Of a DNA stretch of 64,000 nt, positions 19,563-30,809 are shown in pieces. Numbering within the stretch: the stretch's first letter is position 1; the number at the start of each line of letters is the position of its first letter. The DNA is from Labilithrix sp. (GTDB lineage: Bacteria; Myxococcota_A; Polyangia; Polyangiales; Polyangiaceae), in assembly GCA_019637225.1 (NCBI GenBank), contig JAHBWC010000007.1, positions 99,815 through 163,814 of the forward strand, written 5' to 3'. The notes beneath the pieces were generated by a model. It searched no databases. It saw only the letters and a list, made by a program, of their open reading frames with translations, and was not told the DNA's origin. A program made the position numbers and the translations under genes.

Positions 19563-20411
19563 ATGCGCGGCCGCTTCCTTCTCCTCGGTCCTGTCGTGTG
19601 CATGCTCGCTGCCTGCGGCGACTACGGCGACGGCGACTACGGCTACAGCCAGAACGAGATCGTCTTCGGCATTCGCCAGCGCGTCGACGTCGCGTCGGGC
19701 AAGACCGAGGTCACCGCCGGCTACGAGTACCTCGGGCTCGCCCACCGGGGTGGCTGGGTCCCGCGCGTCTTCCGCGACGGTGACGGCGAGGGCACCTGCT
19801 ACTTCGAGCGCTACGACGCCCGCCTCGGCCAGCCGCACGTCGAGAGCGGCGTCGCGACGTGGACGGGAGGCAAGCTCCCGGCGCCGGGCCTCCAGGTGCT
19901 CGCCAACCAGCCCGAGCCGTCGAAGCTCGAAGGGGAGGGTTGGACCGCCGATGACACCCTCACGTTCGAGGTCTCGGGCTTCGCGATGCCGCGCCTCCAG
20001 GCGGTGAGCATGAGGGCGCCGCGCATCGACCTCGACGTCACGGCGATCGCGCCTGCGGCGGCCGAAGGCGACACCGAGACGACCGTCAAGCCGACCGACG
20101 ACGTCGGCGTCACGTGGACCCCGAGCGCGCCCGCCGCGGGGACGCGCGTCATGGTGACGCTCGAGACGGAGGAGGAAGACGGCCCCGGAGGCGGCGTCCG
20201 CTGCTTCGGCGCTTCGAGCTCGGGCAGCGCGATCATCCCCGCGATGTGGGTGGCGAGGCTCTTCTCGTCGGTCGATCCGGCCAAGCCGATCAAGGGCCGC
20301 ATCGCGGTCTCCTCGCACCGCCAGATCACGTACCACACGCGCGGGAGCTGGACCGCGTACATCGTCGCGACGACGCTCCACCGCGAGCAGGCCTTCACGG
20401 GCGTGCGGTAG
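19563..20411 (+). CDS. Lipoprotein of unknown function
   Basis: A 282-residue predicted lipoprotein (LLLGPVVCMLAAC, Cys near 19) with a Gly/Asp/Tyr-rich start of the mature chain (GDYGDGDYGYSQ). The rest is beta-rich without recognised domain and contains two cysteines, at TCYFERYD and VRCFGASSS. CGGAGGTG just upstream is a strong ribosome site, and a TATGCT box lies about 48 bases before the ATG. It is probably an envelope protein with lineage-restricted distribution. Confidence 0.7.
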   Translation: MRGRFLLLGPVVCMLAACGDYGDGDYGYSQNEIVFGIRQRVDVASGKTEVTAGYEYLGLAHRGGWVPRVFRDGDGEGTCYFERYDARLGQPHVESGVATWTGGKLPAPGLQVLANQPEPSKLEGEGWTADDTLTFEVSGFAMPRLQAVSMRAPRIDLDVTAIAPAAAEGDTETTVKPTDDVGVTWTPSAPAAGTRVMVTLETEEEDGPGGGVRCFGASSSGSAIIPAMWVARLFSSVDPAKPIKGRIAVSSHRQITYHTRGSWTAYIVATTLHREQAFTGVR

Positions 20412-20443
20412 CGGCGCCGCGCTAGGATCTCGCCAGGCACGCG

Positions 20444-20561
20444 TTGAAGAAGCTCGCGACCTACGACGATCTCGTTCGAGGCCGTCGAGATCGAGGTCAC
20501 GCGCTTCTTTCCGCCGCTCGCGCCGACCGAGCCGGCGCCCGAGGGAGAGCCCGAGCCGTAG
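20444..20561 (+). pseudogene. Possible remnant of an Uma2-family endonuclease gene
   Basis: One frame from 20444 reads LKKLATYDDLV, like the start of Uma2 (DUF820) proteins. A different frame from 20475 reads FEAVEIEVTRFFPPL and runs to a stop at 20561, like their C-terminal end. The two ends are nearly fused, as after an internal deletion. The match is short and based on memory of the family, so the call is tentative. Confidence 0.3.
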
Positions 20562-20663
20562 GATGACGAAGCCGGTGCGCCACCGAGCGCCGGCGAGGCG
20601 ATCCTGCCGCGGCGCGGGTTGATTTGACGGCACATCGCAGGCGGCCTACGTGGTCGTCGAGTC

Positions 20664-21578
20664 ATGTCCGACGCCGAGACCTCCGCGCAGAAGAGCACTT
20701 CCCCCAAGAGCCGAACGGTAGGCCCCGACGATCCGGTGCCCGGCGTCGCGCACGTCGTGCTCGTGATGAGCGGCAAGGGGGGCGTCGGCAAGAGCACGAC
20801 GGCGACGAACCTCGCGCTCGCCCTCGCGCGATCGGGCTACCGCACGGGCCTGCTCGACGCGGACATCTACGGGCCGTCGATCCCGACGATGCTCGGCGTC
20901 ACGGGCCGTCCCGTCTCGACCGACGGCAAGACGATCGAGCCGCTCGAGCGCTTCGGCCTCAAGCTGATGAGCATCGGCTTCCTCCTCGAGGATCCGAAGG
21001 CCGCCGTCATCTGGCGCGGTCCGATGCTCCACGGCGCGCTCCAGCAGTTCCTGAAGGACGTCGCCTGGGGCGACCTCGACTTCCTCGTGCTCGACCTCCC
21101 GCCCGGCACCGGCGACGTCGCGCTCTCGCTGTCGCAGCGTCTCGGCGTCTCCGGCGCGGTGATGGTGACCACGCCGCAGCCCGTCGCGACGGACGACGTC
21201 TACAAGGCCGTGTCGATGTGCCGGAAGGTCAACATCCCGATCCTCGGCATCGTCGAGAACATGAGCTGGTTCGTCGACACCGCCGGCGTGAAGCACGAGC
21301 TCTTCGGCAAGGGCGGCGGTCAGGCGGTCGCCGACTTCTCCGAGGCGCCGCTGCTCGCGCAGATCCCGATCGACCAGAGCGTGCGCGAGTGGGGCGACAA
21401 GGGCACGCCGGTGGTGCAGGCCGCGCCCGAAGGCGCGATCGGCCAGGCGTTCATGAAGCTCGCCGAGGAGGTCGTCGGCGTCGTCACCGCGAAGGCCGAC
21501 GAAGGCGGCGATCAGGCGCCGGTCATCGATCGAAGCGGCGGCGGCGGCGGGCGCCGTCGTCTTCCGGTCACGAAGTAG
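20664..21578 (+). CDS. mrp: Mrp/ApbC family P-loop ATPase (Fe-S cluster carrier type)
   Basis: A 304-residue Mrp/NBP35-type ATPase, which in relatives binds and delivers iron-sulfur clusters in the cytosol. The deviant Walker A is MSGKGGVGKSTTATN near residue 35, the family signature is LLDADIYGPSIPTMLG, and DLPPGTGDVALSLSQ matches switch/Walker B. The segment where most members have C-x-x-C reads ENMSWFVDTAGVKHELFGKGGG, without cysteine, so a cluster would need other ligands. The usual N-terminal DUF59 domain is also missing, and the protein starts with a short polar tail. Several bacterial lineages have the same two features, so this need not be a defect. Confidence 0.9.
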   Translation: MSDAETSAQKSTSPKSRTVGPDDPVPGVAHVVLVMSGKGGVGKSTTATNLALALARSGYRTGLLDADIYGPSIPTMLGVTGRPVSTDGKTIEPLERFGLKLMSIGFLLEDPKAAVIWRGPMLHGALQQFLKDVAWGDLDFLVLDLPPGTGDVALSLSQRLGVSGAVMVTTPQPVATDDVYKAVSMCRKVNIPILGIVENMSWFVDTAGVKHELFGKGGGQAVADFSEAPLLAQIPIDQSVREWGDKGTPVVQAAPEGAIGQAFMKLAEEVVGVVTAKADEGGDQAPVIDRSGGGGGRRRLPVTK

Positions 21579-21850
21579 CCGTTTCGCGCGCGTTGCCGGC
21601 CGTCGCCCTCGATGGCTCGAGCCCGCACGTCCTCTGCCTGCGCGGCCGTGGGCGCTGTCTTTTGGGCATTTTCGTGGGCCCGCCGGGCTCGGCCTCGCGC
21701 GGCGTCGTCGACGCTGGTGGATCGGATGCCGTCCATCTGACGGCGCGAGGGGCGTGTGCTTTAATCGATGCTGCACCTGCGTTTCCAGGCGCCGACGTCG
21801 GTCGGCGGAATCGACGGAACGCTTCCTTCACACGAACACTCGGTGGGACG

Positions 21851-22897
21851 ATGACCCTCTCCTCGCGGAACCTGGTGATCTCGCTGCTCGCTTCGGCGTC
21901 CGTCGCCGCGATCGTGATCGCGTGCGGCTCGGACGAGAGCAAGTTCGACGACGGCTCGATCGGGCCGGCCGTCTTCGGTGAAGGCGGCTTCGGCGAAGGC
22001 GGAGATCCGCGGGACGACCTCTACAAGAACGATCCGCCGCCGCCGTGGTGCGGCCCGGACTCGGGCGTCATTCCCCCGCCGATCGGCGGGACCGAGGAGT
22101 GTCCCGACGACAAGAACAAGCCGGGCTGCGGGTGCGAGACCCCCAACGAGGAGAAGCCGTGCTGGACCGGGCTCCGGAGGCACCGGAACCTCGGCATCTG
22201 CAAGGACGGCGTCGCCAAGTGCAAGCCGAAGAACGAGAACTCGAACGTCTGGGGCGAGTGCGAGGGGCAGGTGCTCCCCAAGCTCGACGGCAAGGGCGCC
22301 GAGGCGTGCAGCTGCTTCTCGGTCGGCGAGTGGAAGATCGCCAACACGTCGCCGTGCCTGCGGAACACCAGCGCCGGCTACTACGCGTACTCGACGGTCC
22401 TCGACAACGGCCAGGCGACCAACTGCGGGTTCGACAGTAAGCCGATCCCGCCGCCGGGTCAGGCGCCGTCCGGCATCTGGTCGACCAACACGCTGAAGGT
22501 CGACTGTGCGGGCGAGTTCCGGCTCTGCTTCCGGATCCGTGCGGGCAACTACGAGCAGCCCAAGGCCGACGACTGCATCCTCGGTGAGGTCTGCACGGAT
22601 GCAGTCTACAACGAGCCGAACGTCGAGCAGGCGCTCCCGGATCTCAAGACCTGGGCGGGCAAGGACAACGCCTGCGCGAAGAAGTGGGAGAGCGACACCC
22701 CGGCGAACGTCAGCCCCGGCTACGGCGAGATGATCGTCAAGGGGCAGACCGTCCGCTGCGACGCCATCGACGACGGCGCCGGTCAGGACTACGTCTTCCA
22801 CCGCGTGCAGTACTGCGCGCGGAGCTGCCGCAACCCGGCCAACGCCAACAACCCGGAGTGCGTCGAGTGCCAGCTCGCGGGCAAGGGCAGCTTCTGA
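21851..22897 (+). CDS. Cys-rich lipoprotein
   Basis: A 348-residue predicted lipoprotein (ISLLASASVAAIVIAC, Cys near 25). The mature protein has a Gly/Asp-rich spacer, a block of paired cysteines (PGCGCETPNEEKPCWTG, GICKDGVAKCKP, WGECEGQVLP) and further cysteines to the end (CARSCRNP, CVECQLAG). The C-W-T-G block followed by G-x-C-K-D-G recalls a set of myxobacterial secreted proteins of unknown role. Start ATG is preceded by GGTGGGACG, a weak ribosome site. A TTTAAT box is about 85 bases upstream. Confidence 0.72.
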   Translation: MTLSSRNLVISLLASASVAAIVIACGSDESKFDDGSIGPAVFGEGGFGEGGDPRDDLYKNDPPPPWCGPDSGVIPPPIGGTEECPDDKNKPGCGCETPNEEKPCWTGLRRHRNLGICKDGVAKCKPKNENSNVWGECEGQVLPKLDGKGAEACSCFSVGEWKIANTSPCLRNTSAGYYAYSTVLDNGQATNCGFDSKPIPPPGQAPSGIWSTNTLKVDCAGEFRLCFRIRAGNYEQPKADDCILGEVCTDAVYNEPNVEQALPDLKTWAGKDNACAKKWESDTPANVSPGYGEMIVKGQTVRCDAIDDGAGQDYVFHRVQYCARSCRNPANANNPECVECQLAGKGSF

Positions 22898-22989
22898 CGC
22901 GGCGGGCGCCGCCGCGTCGCCTCAGCTCTTCCAGCCGCCGCTGCGCTACGCCTGCGTGAGCGTCTCGAGGCGGCGGGCGCCGGGCCGCC

Positions 22990-23822
<833 letters not shown>

Positions 23823-23826
<4 letters not shown>

Positions 23827-26800
23827 GACGACGTGGTTACCACACGGGGCGCGGGCTCGACGGCCGAATCCGCCGCGTGAAGCGGGGGAGGCTCGGGCGT
23901 CGCGGACCGCTCGGCCTCGCTCGGCCGCGTGACCTCGAGCCAGGCCGCGAGCGCGCGGCGCCGGTCGCCGTCGAGCTCGAGCTTGCCGACGGCCTCGCGA
24001 AACTCGGCGCGCCGCGTGAGCGGCTGCCGGCGGACTGCGCGGAGGAGCATCGCGACCGTCGGCGTGTCGTCGAGCTCGACGTAGAGCCGCGCGAGATCGG
24101 CCGCCGCCGCGTCGGCCGCGAGCGCGCTCGCGATCGAGCGGAGCTGATCGAGCGTCTCGGCCTCGATCGCGTCCTCGACGTCGTGGGCCTCGAGGATCCG
24201 GAGGGCGGTCCGCTCGAGGAGGCCTTCGACGGAGAGTCCACGCGCCTTCGCCTCGCGCTCCGCGGCCCAGACGCGCGCGCACCAGTGGGGGCCGCTACGC
24301 GCCGCGATCGTGCGGACGAGCGCGTCGCGCACCTCCTCGAGCTGCCAGGCGTCCACGACGATCCGCGGAGGGAGCGAGCTCCGCGGACGCTCCTCGAGGA
24401 TCCGGATCGCGGTCTTCGCGTCCAGGCGCTCGCGAACCGAGGAGGCGAGCAGTCGCTCGAAGTCGACGACGCCCCGCGCGTCGCATCGAAGGACGACGTC
24501 CCGCGCGGCGTCGCGCGAGGCTTCGCCTCCCGACTCGTCCTCGAGCGCGCGTCGCGCGAGGTCGACGTAGCCTGCGTCGGCGTGAGGTGTCGTTCCGACG
24601 TCGGGGTCGACCCTCCCGCGCTCGCTGGCGGCGACCTGATCGGCGAGCGACGTGGCCGTCGCGCGGCACGCCCGAAGCGATGCGTGCGTGGCCGCGTCGG
24701 CCTTGGCGGCTCGTGGCGCGTGGCTCGTCGCGGCGCGCGGCTTCACGTGCTCGAGCGCGCCGAGGCGCTTCAGATCTGCGAGGAGCGCGAGCTGCTCCAT
24801 CGCGCGCGTCACGGTGCGTGGCGCGCGGGCCGCGCGCGCGAAGAGGCCGTCGCGAAGCTCGGGATCCGACCGGCGTCGTCGCCACGCGAGCTCCCACGGA
24901 CCGGGCGCCCAGGCGTCGATGTCGGCGACGCGCGCCGTCTCGCCGAGCACGAGCTCGAGGTCGGCGCACGTCAGCACGAGATCGCGCAGCGCCTCGAAGG
25001 GCGGCGACGAAGGCCGGGGCGCTCGGCGCGCGATCGCCTCGGTGACGCGATCGATCCGCGCCTGACGGACGAGCGCCGCGATGCCGTCCGGCGAAGCGGC
25101 GAGCTCGGGACGGAGCGTCGCGAGCCGCGTGAGCGCGCGATCGCCGTTCGGGAGCACATGCCGCGCCGCGACGCGGAGCGCCGCGCGCTGCGCCGTCGCG
25201 GTGCGGTGGCGGCTCATGAGGGCGGCGACGACGACGTCGGAGTCGGGCGCGCGGTCGTAGATCGTCTCGACGACGTCGGCCGAACACTCGACCGCCGTCG
25301 CGACGCAGCCCTCGCACGAGGGCAACGCTCGCGTCACGTGGAGCCACGCGGGCTCCACGCTGTCGAGCAAGTCGAGGGCGCCCGCGACGTCGTCGAACGT
25401 CGCAGGCAGCTCGGACAGCGTGAGGTGCGCGAGGCCGTGGTCGGTCGTCCGCGCGTGGCGCTTCATCGCGCGGAGCCCGATGTCGACGAGCGCGACGCCG
25501 AGCTTCGGCGACGGCGGGAACCGCGCGAGGAGCGGGCTCAAGCGGTGGTGGGCGATCGGCTCCGGCATGCGGACGGCGAGGTCGAGGGCTCGGAGCATGC
25601 CGTACTCGCCCTCGTCCGCGAGCGCGCGCGCGAGCGCGACGAAGACGCTCGAGTCGTCCGCCGCTCGCTTCTCCGCGGCGCGCGGGCCGAGTCTCTCGAC
25701 GATCCAGCGCCCGAGGCCTCGGTTCGCGGCGCCGGTGTCGTACGCGGAGAGGACGCCGAGCGCCGAGTCGACGTCGCCCGTCTCGCACGCCTTCCAGGCC
25801 TGCGCCTCTTTTCCGAGCGTCTCGTACCCCTTCGGCGGCGGCGGTAAGCCGAGCGACCGCGTGTACGCCGCGACGTCGACGTCTTCGTCGAAGGGCACCG
25901 TGCCGTCGTCGTACCAGAAGCCCTCGTGGAGCTCCGCCGGCTCGCCGGTCGCCGCGAGCGGGGCGCCGGTGTCGCGCGCGAGCTCGCAGCACGTCTCTCG
26001 CACCGCGGCGCGGATCGCGCGCTCCTCGGCGCCGCGGACGGAGACGTAGAGGTTGTAGCCGATGAGCCGCGCGTCCTTCGAGATCGCGAGGAGCTTCCGC
26101 GCGACGACGCGACCGTTCGCGTTTCGCACGTAGAGCACGCGTTTGTTCGCGTCGATCGCGTTCAGCACGGTCGACGCTGCGTTGCACCCCGAGTCGAGCG
26201 CGAGGCACGTCCCGAACGGCATGCCCATCCGGAGCACCTCGAGCGGATCTTCCTCGAGCTCGAGGACGAACCGCGCGCTCTTCGGCTCCGCCGCGGGCGA
26301 AGCCGCGTCGCGGGGGACGACGATCTCGCGTCGCCGCGGCGCCAGCCACGCTTCGATGTCGAGCCGCGCGCGGTTCGCGTCGATCCACGCGTGGTTTTGC
26401 GGGAACGAGCGCTTCACGTCGCGTCCGGGCGCGAGCGACGCCGCCTTCAGCAGCTGGCCGAGGAGCGTCCGGTTGTCGTCGACGATGAGCCAGAAGCGCA
26501 CGGCGTCGCGCCAGGCGGGCGTCAGCGCCGGCGCCGAGATCCCCCAAGCGTCGCGGAGGATCTCGCGGAACGTCGCGTCGAGCTCGCGGCGGTAGGCGGC
26601 CGGCAAGAGCTGCTCGATCCGCTCGGCGATGCGGCGCCGGGTCCTCCCGCGCGGCGAGCCGGCGAGCGTGCGCTCTCCTCGCGAGAGCGCGTCGAGCCGG
26701 CCCTGCTGCGGGGGCGAGCGCGTCGCGAGCTTCTCGAGGTGAGCGCGCTCGCCGCGGGTCCGCTCGGCGTGCTCGAAGTCCTCGCGGATCGCGCGCGGGA

Positions 26801-28349
26801 GGGCGGCCTCTCCGGCGAGGCGCGCCACGTGCGCGAGCCGATCGAGGAGCGCGTCGTCGTCGAGCCACCGCGCGAGCTCCGGGTGCTGGCGCCGTCCCTC
26901 TCCGGCCTCGGTCCCGCGGAGGCTCCCGAGGATGCCGCGCGCCTTCGCCGGCAGCTTCTTGAACAGCGCCAGCGTGGCGTCGAGCACCGCGATCGGATCG
27001 GCCGGCGCGCTGCCCTCGCTCTTCGGATCGACGTGCTCCATCAGGCACATCGCGAGGACGGCGAGGTCCTCGTTCGCCGGGAGGTTCACGAACAGCTCGG
27101 GCGGCAGCGAGAACGTGATGCCCTGCGACTCGTAGTGGGCCGAGAGGCGGGTCGCCCAGGTCGCGTACGCGCGGGCGGCGCGGACGTCGCCGACGCGCGC
27201 GAGGTTCGCGACGTGCTTCTTCTCCGCGGCCTCGGCGACGAGGTCGAGCTCGAGGCCCTCCTTCACCCAGAGCGCGATCTTCTTGCGCGCCGGACGATCC
27301 ATCGGGATCTTCGCGAGGGCGAGCGCCTTCGCGAGCGAGAGCCCCGACGGAGCGAGCTCGAGGACCTCGGGGAGCCGCTGGAGCAGCCGAGGCGCCTCGC
27401 CGTCGTCGCCGTCGAGCGGTACGCCGTCGTCGCCGATCGGAAAGACGAGACCGAGCTCGGCGAGGAGCTCGAGGCTCGCCTCGCGCAGCGACGGGTCCCG
27501 AACGACGGGGAGCGACGACGCCATGGCGCGACCGGCCTCTTCGATGAGGTCGGCGTAGTCGTCGCCGACCTGGTGAGCGCCGAGCGCGGCCGCGAGCAGA
27601 TCCGCCGGGGCGTCCGGCCACCGCGCGGCGCGACGGAGGACGTCGAGCACGCGGCGTCTCCGCGCTCGTCCGGGGAGCTCGCGCGCCGCGTCGAGGCGCT
27701 CGGTGAGCTCGGCGAGCTCGGGATCGGTGGGCGCCGCGCCGCTCCGGAGCGACGCCGCCAGCGCGTCGACGCGCCCGCGCGCCTCCGCTCGGCGCTCGGA
27801 CGCGCGCGCTCGGACGCGCCCCGCGGCGGAGGCGAGGGCGGACGCATCTCGGTCTCCTCGCGTCGCGCGCACGAGCTCGACGACGCGGTCGAACCAGGTC
27901 GCCGGCGTCGCGATCGGCTCGCCGGAATGCCCGGCGACGAGCGCCGACGCGAGCCGCTCGACGCGTTCGCGCCGGTCGCGCAGCCACGCCTCGTCGATCG
28001 TGCCGTAGCGCGCGAGCGCGCGGCGATGCTCGGCGGCGAGCGTTAGCAGCGGGCGCTGCGAGAGGAGGGCGAGGTCGCGATGCGCGGCGGCGACGGTCCG
28101 GGCATCGACGGCGACGGGCGGCGCTTCGAGCTTGAAGTTCTTCTCGAGCGTCGCGCGATCGAGCGCGCCCCGCGACCGGAGGTGCTGGACGATCGCCTTG
28201 GCGCTCCTCGGCTGCCGCGCGCGGACGAGGCACGGCCCTTCGGCGAGCCGTACGACCTCGCCGTCGAGCTGCGCCAGCGCCCTGACGCGTCGCTTCAGGG
28301 CCAGGAGCTTGTCGTCCCGGCGCCTCTCCTGGTCCACCTCCCTCGGCAT
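23823..28349 (-). CDS. 1508-residue protein of unknown function coupled to MoxR
   Basis: A very long, Ala/Arg/Leu-rich, mostly helical cytoplasmic protein with no signal peptide or membrane span. The N-terminal region (residues 1-60) is basic. The middle has a compact, conserved-looking module at about residues 705-830 with RMGMPFGTCLALDSGCNA, NKRVLYVRNANGRVVARK and HEGFWYDDGTVPFDEDVDV. The C-terminal 650 residues look like helical repeats, HEAT-like by eye. I cannot name the family with confidence. A TATGGT box ends eight bases before the ATG. The GTGA overlap with the MoxR gene suggests that the two proteins work together, with the large protein as likely substrate or scaffold of the ATPase (inference). 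Confidence 0.8.
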
Positions 28350-28425
28350 CGGGCGGGACCATAACCAGGGCCGAGGCGACCAGCCAGTGCCCGCCGGTCG
28401 AAGCCCGCCAGAAACGTTCGTCGCG

Positions 28426-29157
28426 TCAGAGCTCGAGGTTCATCCCGAAGCCGAGCACGCCCGAGATCTGCAGGACCGAGGCGCCCGCGCCGGCGCTCGA
28501 GCCGCCCGTCTCGCTCGTCTGCCGTCCGCCGAGCGTCACGCCGACCTCCGGGCCGGCGCGCATGAAGAACGTCTCGCCGAAGCGGTAGACGAGCGAGAGA
28601 TCCACGTCGAGGAGCATGGCGCGGAACGTGTCGCGGGTGGGAGCGCCGCCCGTCGAGACGAAGCTCACGGACTCGACGCTGCACCAGCCGACCCCGGCGC
28701 GCGGCCAGAGGCCGAGGCGGTCGCCGAACGGGACGAAGAAGCCGACGCGCGGGAGGAACGTCATCGAGGTCGTCCCGGGGAGCTCGAGCCTGCGACCATT
28801 ACCCTCGACGGCACCCCATGTGTGCGCGATCTCGACACGGCCTCCGACCGAGAGGTGGTCGGTCACGAAGACGTCCGCCGAGGGCGCGAACCAGATGCTC
28901 GTCGTGGAGGTCTCGCTCGCGGGGCCGCCGGGGGCGAGAGCGTCGGACTTCGTCGTGCGGAACGCGACCCCCGCGGGGCCGGCGTACGCGACTCCGCTCG
29001 TCGGGTCGAGGCGGAGCCCCGAGAGCTGATCGAAGACGATGTGTCCGCCTTCGTGAAACGGAACGATGAGCTCGCGCTCGGCGCGCGCGGCGCGCGACCA
29101 GAGCGAGAGCGCGAGAGCGAAGACGAGCGCGGCGAGGACGCGGTGACGAGCCGGCAT
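28426..29157 (-). CDS. Outer-membrane beta-barrel protein
   Basis: A 243-residue protein with a signal peptide (MPARHRVLAALVFALALSLW, cleavage after ARA near 27). The mature chain has alternating aromatic/hydrophobic strands, for example DHLSVGGRVEIAHTWGAV, MTFLPRVGFFVPFGDRLGLW, LDVDLSLVYRFGETFFMRAG and VSGVLGFGMNLEL-like final strand, consistent with an eight-stranded outer-membrane barrel. It ends in Leu rather than Phe, which is acceptable. Function unknown. It is divergent from the FAD oxidase gene and its start lies about 56 bases from a shared TA-rich box at 29213-29222. Confidence 0.75.
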   Translation of the reverse strand: MPARHRVLAALVFALALSLWSRAARAERELIVPFHEGGHIVFDQLSGLRLDPTSGVAYAGPAGVAFRTTKSDALAPGGPASETSTTSIWFAPSADVFVTDHLSVGGRVEIAHTWGAVEGNGRRLELPGTTSMTFLPRVGFFVPFGDRLGLWPRAGVGWCSVESVSFVSTGGAPTRDTFRAMLLDVDLSLVYRFGETFFMRAGPEVGVTLGGRQTSETGGSSAGAGASVLQISGVLGFGMNLEL

Positions 29158-29228
29158 GGCACGGACCGGTCGGCCAGGCCGCGCCGCGGTTGTGCGAAAA
29201 CCGCCGACGATGGTGCTAAGAGACGAGG

Positions 29229-30677
29229 ATGCTGATCGCGCCGCCGGAGGTGCGCCTCCCGACACGAGACGCCGTCGAGCGGGCGGTTCGAGAGCTCGAT
29301 CGGCGCCTCGGGCCCTCCAAGGTCGACGTCTCCGAGGCCCGGCGCGAGGCCCATGCGCGGGACGACAGCGCGGCCGCGGGCCGCCTCCCGGACGCGGTCG
29401 TGCTCGCCGAGGGGCGCGACGACGTGCGGGTGGCCCTCGAGGTGTGCGAGAAGCACGCCGTGCCCGTGACGCCGCGCGCGGCGGGGACCGGACGCACCGG
29501 CGGCGCAGTCCCGGTCGCGGGCGGCGTCGTCCTCGCGACGCAGGGCATGGCGAGCATCGTCGACATCGACCGCCACGACCTCGTCGCCGTCGTGCAGCCG
29601 GGCGTCGTCACGGGCGCGCTCCACGCCGCGGTCGAGGCCGAGGGCCTTTTCTACCCGCCGGATCCGAACTCGCTCTCGAGCTGCATGATCGGCGGCAACG
29701 TGGCGGAGAACGCGGGCGGCCCGCGCGCGTTCAAGTACGGCGTGACGCGCGACTACGTCCTCGGCCTCGAGGCGTGCCTGATGGGCGGTCGCGTGCTCCG
29801 CACCGGACGCCGCACGATCAAGGGCGTGACCGGCTACGACGTCACCTCGCTGCTCGTCGGGAGCGAAGGCACGCTCGGCGTCTTCACCGAGATCGCCTTG
29901 AGGCTCGTGCACGCCCCGACCGAGATCGCGACGGTCCTCGCGCTCTACTCCGACGTCGCCGCGGCGGCCGCGGCGGTGACGCGGGTGATCGCGCGCGGTC
30001 TCGTCCCGCGGTGCCTCGAGCTGATGGACGCCTGGTCGCTCGAGGCGATCCGCCGGCAAGGCGTCTCGATCGACCTCCGCGCCAGCGCGATGCTCCTCGT
30101 TGAGGTCGACGCCCGGAGCGCCGGCGGCGGAGGCAGCGCCTCTCTCGACGCGACCCTCGAGGCGCTCGGCGAGACGCTCTCCGAAGGCGGCCACGCGATC
30201 GACGTCGTCGCGGCGCAAGACGAGGCCCAGCGCGCGCGTCTCTGGGAGGCGCGCCGCATGCTCTCGATGGCGACTCGAAAGCTTGCTAAATACAAGTTGT
30301 CGGAGGACGTCGTCGTCCCGCGCTCGCGGCTCGTCGCCCTGCTCGACGAGGCCGCGCGCGTCTGCGAGCGCGAGGGCGTGCGTCACCTCACTTACGGCCA
30401 CGCGGGCGACGGCAACATGCACGTCAACTTCCTCTGGGACGACGACGGCGAGCGGCCCGCGGTCGACCGCGCGATCGAGGGGTTGATGCGGGCGACCGTC
30501 GAGCTCGGCGGCACGCTCAGCGGCGAGCACGGGATCGGCGTGTCGAAGGCGGCGTACCTCCCGCTCGAGCAGGGCCCGGAGCTCATCGGGCTCCAGCAGG
30601 ACCTGAAGCGTGTCTTCGACCCGAGCGGCCTCCTCAACCCGGGGAAGATCTTCCCCACGGGCCATCGCGCCTGCTGA
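29229..30677 (+). CDS. FAD-linked oxidase, glycolate oxidase/D-lactate dehydrogenase (GlcD) type
   Basis: A 482-residue flavoprotein of the VAO/PCMH fold that oxidises a 2-hydroxy acid such as glycolate or D-lactate. FAD-binding motifs are PRAAGTGRTGGAVPVAGG near residue 82 and DPNSLSSCMIGGNVAENAGG near 145, followed by GSEGTLGVFTEI. The C-terminal FAD-oxidase cap has YGHAGDGNMHVN near 390 and GEHGIGVSKAAYL. The Fe-S partner GlcF is not adjacent, so the enzyme may work alone. ATG is six bases after a TAAGAG box. Substrate is inferred from family. Confidence 0.9.
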   Translation: MLIAPPEVRLPTRDAVERAVRELDRRLGPSKVDVSEARREAHARDDSAAAGRLPDAVVLAEGRDDVRVALEVCEKHAVPVTPRAAGTGRTGGAVPVAGGVVLATQGMASIVDIDRHDLVAVVQPGVVTGALHAAVEAEGLFYPPDPNSLSSCMIGGNVAENAGGPRAFKYGVTRDYVLGLEACLMGGRVLRTGRRTIKGVTGYDVTSLLVGSEGTLGVFTEIALRLVHAPTEIATVLALYSDVAAAAAAVTRVIARGLVPRCLELMDAWSLEAIRRQGVSIDLRASAMLLVEVDARSAGGGGSASLDATLEALGETLSEGGHAIDVVAAQDEAQRARLWEARRMLSMATRKLAKYKLSEDVVVPRSRLVALLDEAARVCEREGVRHLTYGHAGDGNMHVNFLWDDDGERPAVDRAIEGLMRATVELGGTLSGEHGIGVSKAAYLPLEQGPELIGLQQDLKRVFDPSGLLNPGKIFPTGHRAC

Positions 30678-30809
30678 GGTCCCGTCGCGAGCTCGACGGG
30701 GATTCTAGCTCCGCGAGATCACTCGCGTTCGATCCGGTCCCGCGCACCCCGGCCCCGCCGCGGCGCCGACGGACTTGCGGCCTGACCGGATCGCGACAAT
30801 AGGGGGCCC

